From: Terriglobia bacterium | GTDB lineage: Bacteria > Acidobacteriota > Terriglobia > Bryobacterales > Bryobacteraceae | Direction: 5' to 3' | Length of the DNA stretch: 64,000 nucleotides | NCBI GenBank assembly: GCA_020073145.1 | Contig: JAIQFS010000001.1 | Span: 331,110 to 395,109, forward strand | Part shown: in pieces, positions 63,643 through 64,000 of the stretch | How the letters are laid out: the number at the start of each line of letters is the position of its first letter | How positions within the stretch are numbered: the first letter of the stretch is position 1 | Position numbers and translations under genes: made by a program | The notes under the pieces: model-generated | Database searches by the model: none | The model's input: only the letters and a program-made list of their open reading frames with translations | What the model was told of the DNA's origin: nothing

Positions 63643-63714
63643 CGGCAAGAAAAAGTCAAAAGGCAAAGGGCAAAAGGCAAAAATCAAAAGGATTCGGTGC
63701 GCTTCGCCTGCGGC
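63643..63714 (+). repeat. A-rich intergenic repeat-like segment
   Basis: A run of AAAGTCAAAAGG, GGCAAAGG and GGCAAAAA units ends with a GGTGCGCTTCGC segment. A similar combination (AAAGTCAAAAGGGG ... GGTGGCGCTTCGC) occurs at about 9037-9070 at the start of the MFS gene. It lies between convergent genes; I see no coding potential in it. Confidence 0.35.
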
Positions 63715-64000
63715 TCAGCGGCGTTTGAATCCATGGGGCGGCGGACTGATGCCGAGTGGGGGCGGAGCGAGAAAGGCAAACGGGGAGAGTGGGTCGGTGG
63801 GCTGGGCCGGCGGCTTCGTGGACTTTCGCCAGAGGGCTTGGGGCTCCGGCGGAACGAAGCTGATGGGGAGCGGGCCGGGAGGCGGAGCGGGATCCGGGAC
63901 GGGATCCGGGGGGAACGAAGCCAATTCTTCGGCGGCTTGGGGTTTCGCTGGGGAGGTTTGGGCGGCCCGGTGGAGTTTTTGCAAGTCCTTGAGGGCGCGG
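63715..64000 (-). CDS. Proline-rich protein, C-terminal part
   Basis: The open frame continues beyond the window edge; the last 94 codons are visible. They read RALKDLQKLHRAAQTSPAKP, then AAEELASFPPDPVPDPAPP and more Pro-rich sequence to HGFKRR. The first part looks like a conserved helix and the rest a low-complexity linker. No family is recognised. Composition is high-GC coding on this strand and the other frames are poor, which supports a real gene. Confidence 0.45.
   Translation of the reverse strand, partial: RALKDLQKLHRAAQTSPAKPQAAEELASFPPDPVPDPAPPPGPLPISFVPPEPQALWRKSTKPPAQPTDPLSPFAFLAPPPLGISPPPHGFKRR

Overview
This is a high-GC bacterial chromosome window that looks like the Acidobacteriota, most likely the Solibacteres/Bryobacterales. 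The clues are a remnant of the TIGR03435 family (typical of soil acidobacteria), a Ser/Thr kinase with a TolB-type propeller next to a TIGR02999-type sigma factor, several twin-arginine exported oxidoreductases, and a cytochrome c/copper monooxygenase-like fusion. No phage, insertion sequence or CRISPR array was seen. These assignments come from reading motifs, not from a database search.

Layout. 1-19.3 kb is mostly housekeeping: the end of a beta-ketoacyl synthase, a cytochrome c/PHM-like protein, LolA-like carrier, truB, rodZ, pgsA, an aldo/keto reductase, an MFS exporter, a compact bioB-F-D-A operon, MerR/TipAS regulator with thioredoxin, an Fpg-type glycosylase, twin DUF6644-like membrane proteins, an FMN alpha-hydroxy-acid oxidase and a 2OG-Fe(II) oxygenase. 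19.4-28.4 kb is a surface-polysaccharide region: methyltransferase, DltC-like carrier protein, a KASIII homologue with Ser in place of the catalytic Cys, an MBOAT acyltransferase and a membrane-anchored SGNH protein, followed by a cohesin-like secreted protein, a Wzt-like ATPase, a GH-A-like hydrolase and an acyltransferase-3 protein. I read the first five as a possible Dlt-like acylation pathway without a DltA adenylating enzyme.

28.5-39.5 kb holds an ATP-grasp-like protein, TPR proteins, miaA, a cyclophilin, aconitase and a TAT-exported arylmalonate decarboxylase homologue. 39.8-44.8 kb is unusual: a frameshifted TIGR03435 fragment, an arsenite-methyltransferase-like gene with an in-frame UGA exactly at the catalytic-Cys position followed by a SECIS-like hairpin (candidate selenoprotein), and a kinase-propeller gene also interrupted by an in-frame UGA, facing an ECF sigma factor.

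44.9-49.9 kb has a TlpA-like thioredoxin, a DinB remnant, a DUF4139 protein, YjbQ, a lone receiver domain, a 52-residue basic protein and an M14-like exported protein. 50-58.6 kb is a potassium-uptake block: a membrane Ser/Thr kinase, a USP-like protein, a 27-residue peptide, kdpF, kdpA, kdpB, kdpC and two tandem KdpD N-terminal-domain proteins that lack a histidine kinase. Two arrays of half-sites with an 11-bp period precede the kinase and the kdp operon with the same spacing to the -10 box, suggesting one OmpR/KdpE-type regulator for both. The window ends with tRNA-Ser(UGA), a PAF-acetylhydrolase-like hydrolase, uppP, a DUF4159 protein, accB, accC and the end of an unidentified proline-rich gene.
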